This document shows, in pieces, positions 63,493-64,000 of a DNA stretch of 64,000 bases (within the stretch, counting starts at the first letter, position 1; every line of letters begins with the position of its first letter). Origin of the DNA: Euonymus europaeus (Eukaryota > Streptophyta > Magnoliopsida > Celastrales > Celastraceae). The stretch covers positions 14,520,501 to 14,584,500 of the forward strand of contig OY756958.1 of the NCBI GenBank assembly GCA_963580455.1. Direction: 5' to 3'. A program made the position numbers and the translations under genes. The notes below the pieces were generated by a model. It was not told where the DNA came from, did no database searches, and worked only from the letters and a program-made list of their open reading frames with translations.

Positions 63493-64000
63493 AAGCATCC
63501 TAGATTATTTCGATGCCAAAACCCCAACTTTCTATGACAAATGGACAAAAACGTTAAAAGCTCCTCCATAGAAAGAGTTGTGCAACTTCGGACTATCAAA
63601 GTTGCTCGGTGTACACTTTTTATTGTTCTTCTATGTCAAATTTTACGAGTATAAGCATCCTAGATTATTTCGATGTCAAAACCCAACTTTCTATGACAAA
63701 TGGACAAAAACGTTAAAAGCTCCTCCATAGAAAGAGTTGTGCAACTTCGGACTATCAAAGTTGCTCGGTGTACACTTTTTATTGTTCTTCTATGTCAAAT
63801 TTTACGAGTATAAGCATCCTAGATTATTTCGATGTCAAAACCCAACTTTCTATGACAAATGGACAAAAACGTTAAAAGCTCCTCCATAGAAAGAGTTGTC
63901 CAACTTCGGACTATCAAAGTTGCTCGGTGTACACTTTTTATTGTTCTTCTATGTCAAATTTTATGAGTATAAGCTTGCTAGATTATTTCGATTCCAAAAC
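63493..64000. repeat. Partial fifth copy of the 2,553-bp HOR with one extra monomer
   Basis: The unit begins like copies 3 and 4, but the 'gatgtcaaaaccc' monomer (63,661-63,819, 159 bp) is doubled (63,820-63,978). It lacks the 'atcggactatag' tract at 63,587 and ends in 'tttcgattcc' instead of 'tttcgatgcc'. The array is truncated by the window edge. Confidence 0.85.

Larger units (their letters stand above)
1..64000. repeat. Satellite DNA array, about 160-bp monomer, 400 complete copies
   Basis: The whole window is a tandem array of a 160-bp monomer, all copies in one orientation. The register box 'gacaaaaacg' (or a variant) starts at 1, 161, 321 and so on to 63,862. Small length changes add up to 139 bp, which gives 400 complete monomers and a 139-bp partial one at the right edge. 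No spacer, transposon, gene or inversion interrupts it. Both array ends lie outside the window. Arrays of monomers near 150-180 bp with higher-order structure are typical of plant and animal centromeric, pericentromeric and subtelomeric satellites, so a structural chromosomal role is inferred. The monomer was not recognised as a named family. Strand is arbitrary for such DNA. Confidence 0.98.

Noticed and set aside
1..64000. CRISPR array
   Set aside because: The repeats are contiguous 160-bp units that vary gradually, without alternating constant repeats and unique spacers. No cas gene is present.
1..64000. Transposon, LTR or retrotransposon-derived tandem repeat
   Set aside because: No long coding frame, LTR boundary, primer-binding site, polypurine tract or target-site duplication is visible, and the register is unbroken throughout.
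1..64000. Array of tRNA, 5S rRNA or small-RNA genes
   Set aside because: The monomer contains no recognisable A-box and B-box pair in tRNA spacing and nothing resembling 5S rRNA. The T-rich run after GTGTACAC is too variable and lacks context to be called a terminator.

Overview
The window is one uninterrupted block of satellite DNA. From base 1 to base 64,000 it consists of head-to-tail copies of a monomer of about 160 bp, all in the same orientation, with no gene, RNA gene, transposon, telomere repeat or unique sequence between them. Taking the 'gacaaaaacg' box as the register mark, it falls at position 1 and again at 63,862. The length changes I could see along the way (about 100 one-base losses, one one-base gain and five 8-bp losses) sum to 139 bp. 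That is exactly the deficit expected for 400 complete monomers (400 x 160 = 64,000), so the count is 400 complete monomers plus a 139-bp partial one. A near-consensus monomer is about 36% G+C.

The organism is most likely a plant or another eukaryote with large satellite-rich centromeric, pericentromeric or subtelomeric blocks. A near-nucleosomal monomer, one orientation over 64 kb, multi-layer higher-order repeats (HORs) and frequent CpG transitions all fit this. I do not recognise the monomer as a named satellite family, and nothing outside the array is present to fix the species or chromosomal position.

The interest lies in the layering. From left to right: 1-5.7 kb is an older mosaic of 160-bp monomers with 21-mer and 8-mer homologies and no length variation. 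A 19-monomer unit (3,039 bp) is present twice at about 5.7-11.8 kb. A 5-monomer unit (799 bp) runs at about 11.2-13.3 kb. Small 1-, 2- and 4-monomer expansions fill 13.3-16.3 kb. A 13-mer (2,077 bp) is present twice at 17.7-21.8 kb. A 16-mer (2,548 bp) and an expanded 20-mer version (3,188 bp) occupy 21.8-27.5 kb. Pairs of an 18-mer (2,877 bp), a 17-mer (2,702 bp, with a nested 6-mer of 955 bp) and a 15-mer (2,397 bp) span 28.0-45.3 kb. A 5.16-kb block at 30.8-36.0 kb recurs at 43.1-48.3 kb. A mosaic with a 9-mer offset (1,435 bp) follows at 48.3-53.3 kb. Finally a nearly uniform 16-mer (2,553 bp) is present 4.2 times to the right edge.

There are no genes to work together. The many open frames of 60-120 codons are by-products of the repeat: 160 is not a multiple of 3, so frames rotate, and the open stretches recur exactly at the HOR offsets. 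The possible functional sequence features are a dyad symmetry in most monomers, a GTGTACAC palindrome and five CpG sites per near-consensus monomer. All coordinates and offsets come from reading by eye. HOR boundaries are accurate to within tens of bases, while offsets quoted to the base were checked at several markers.
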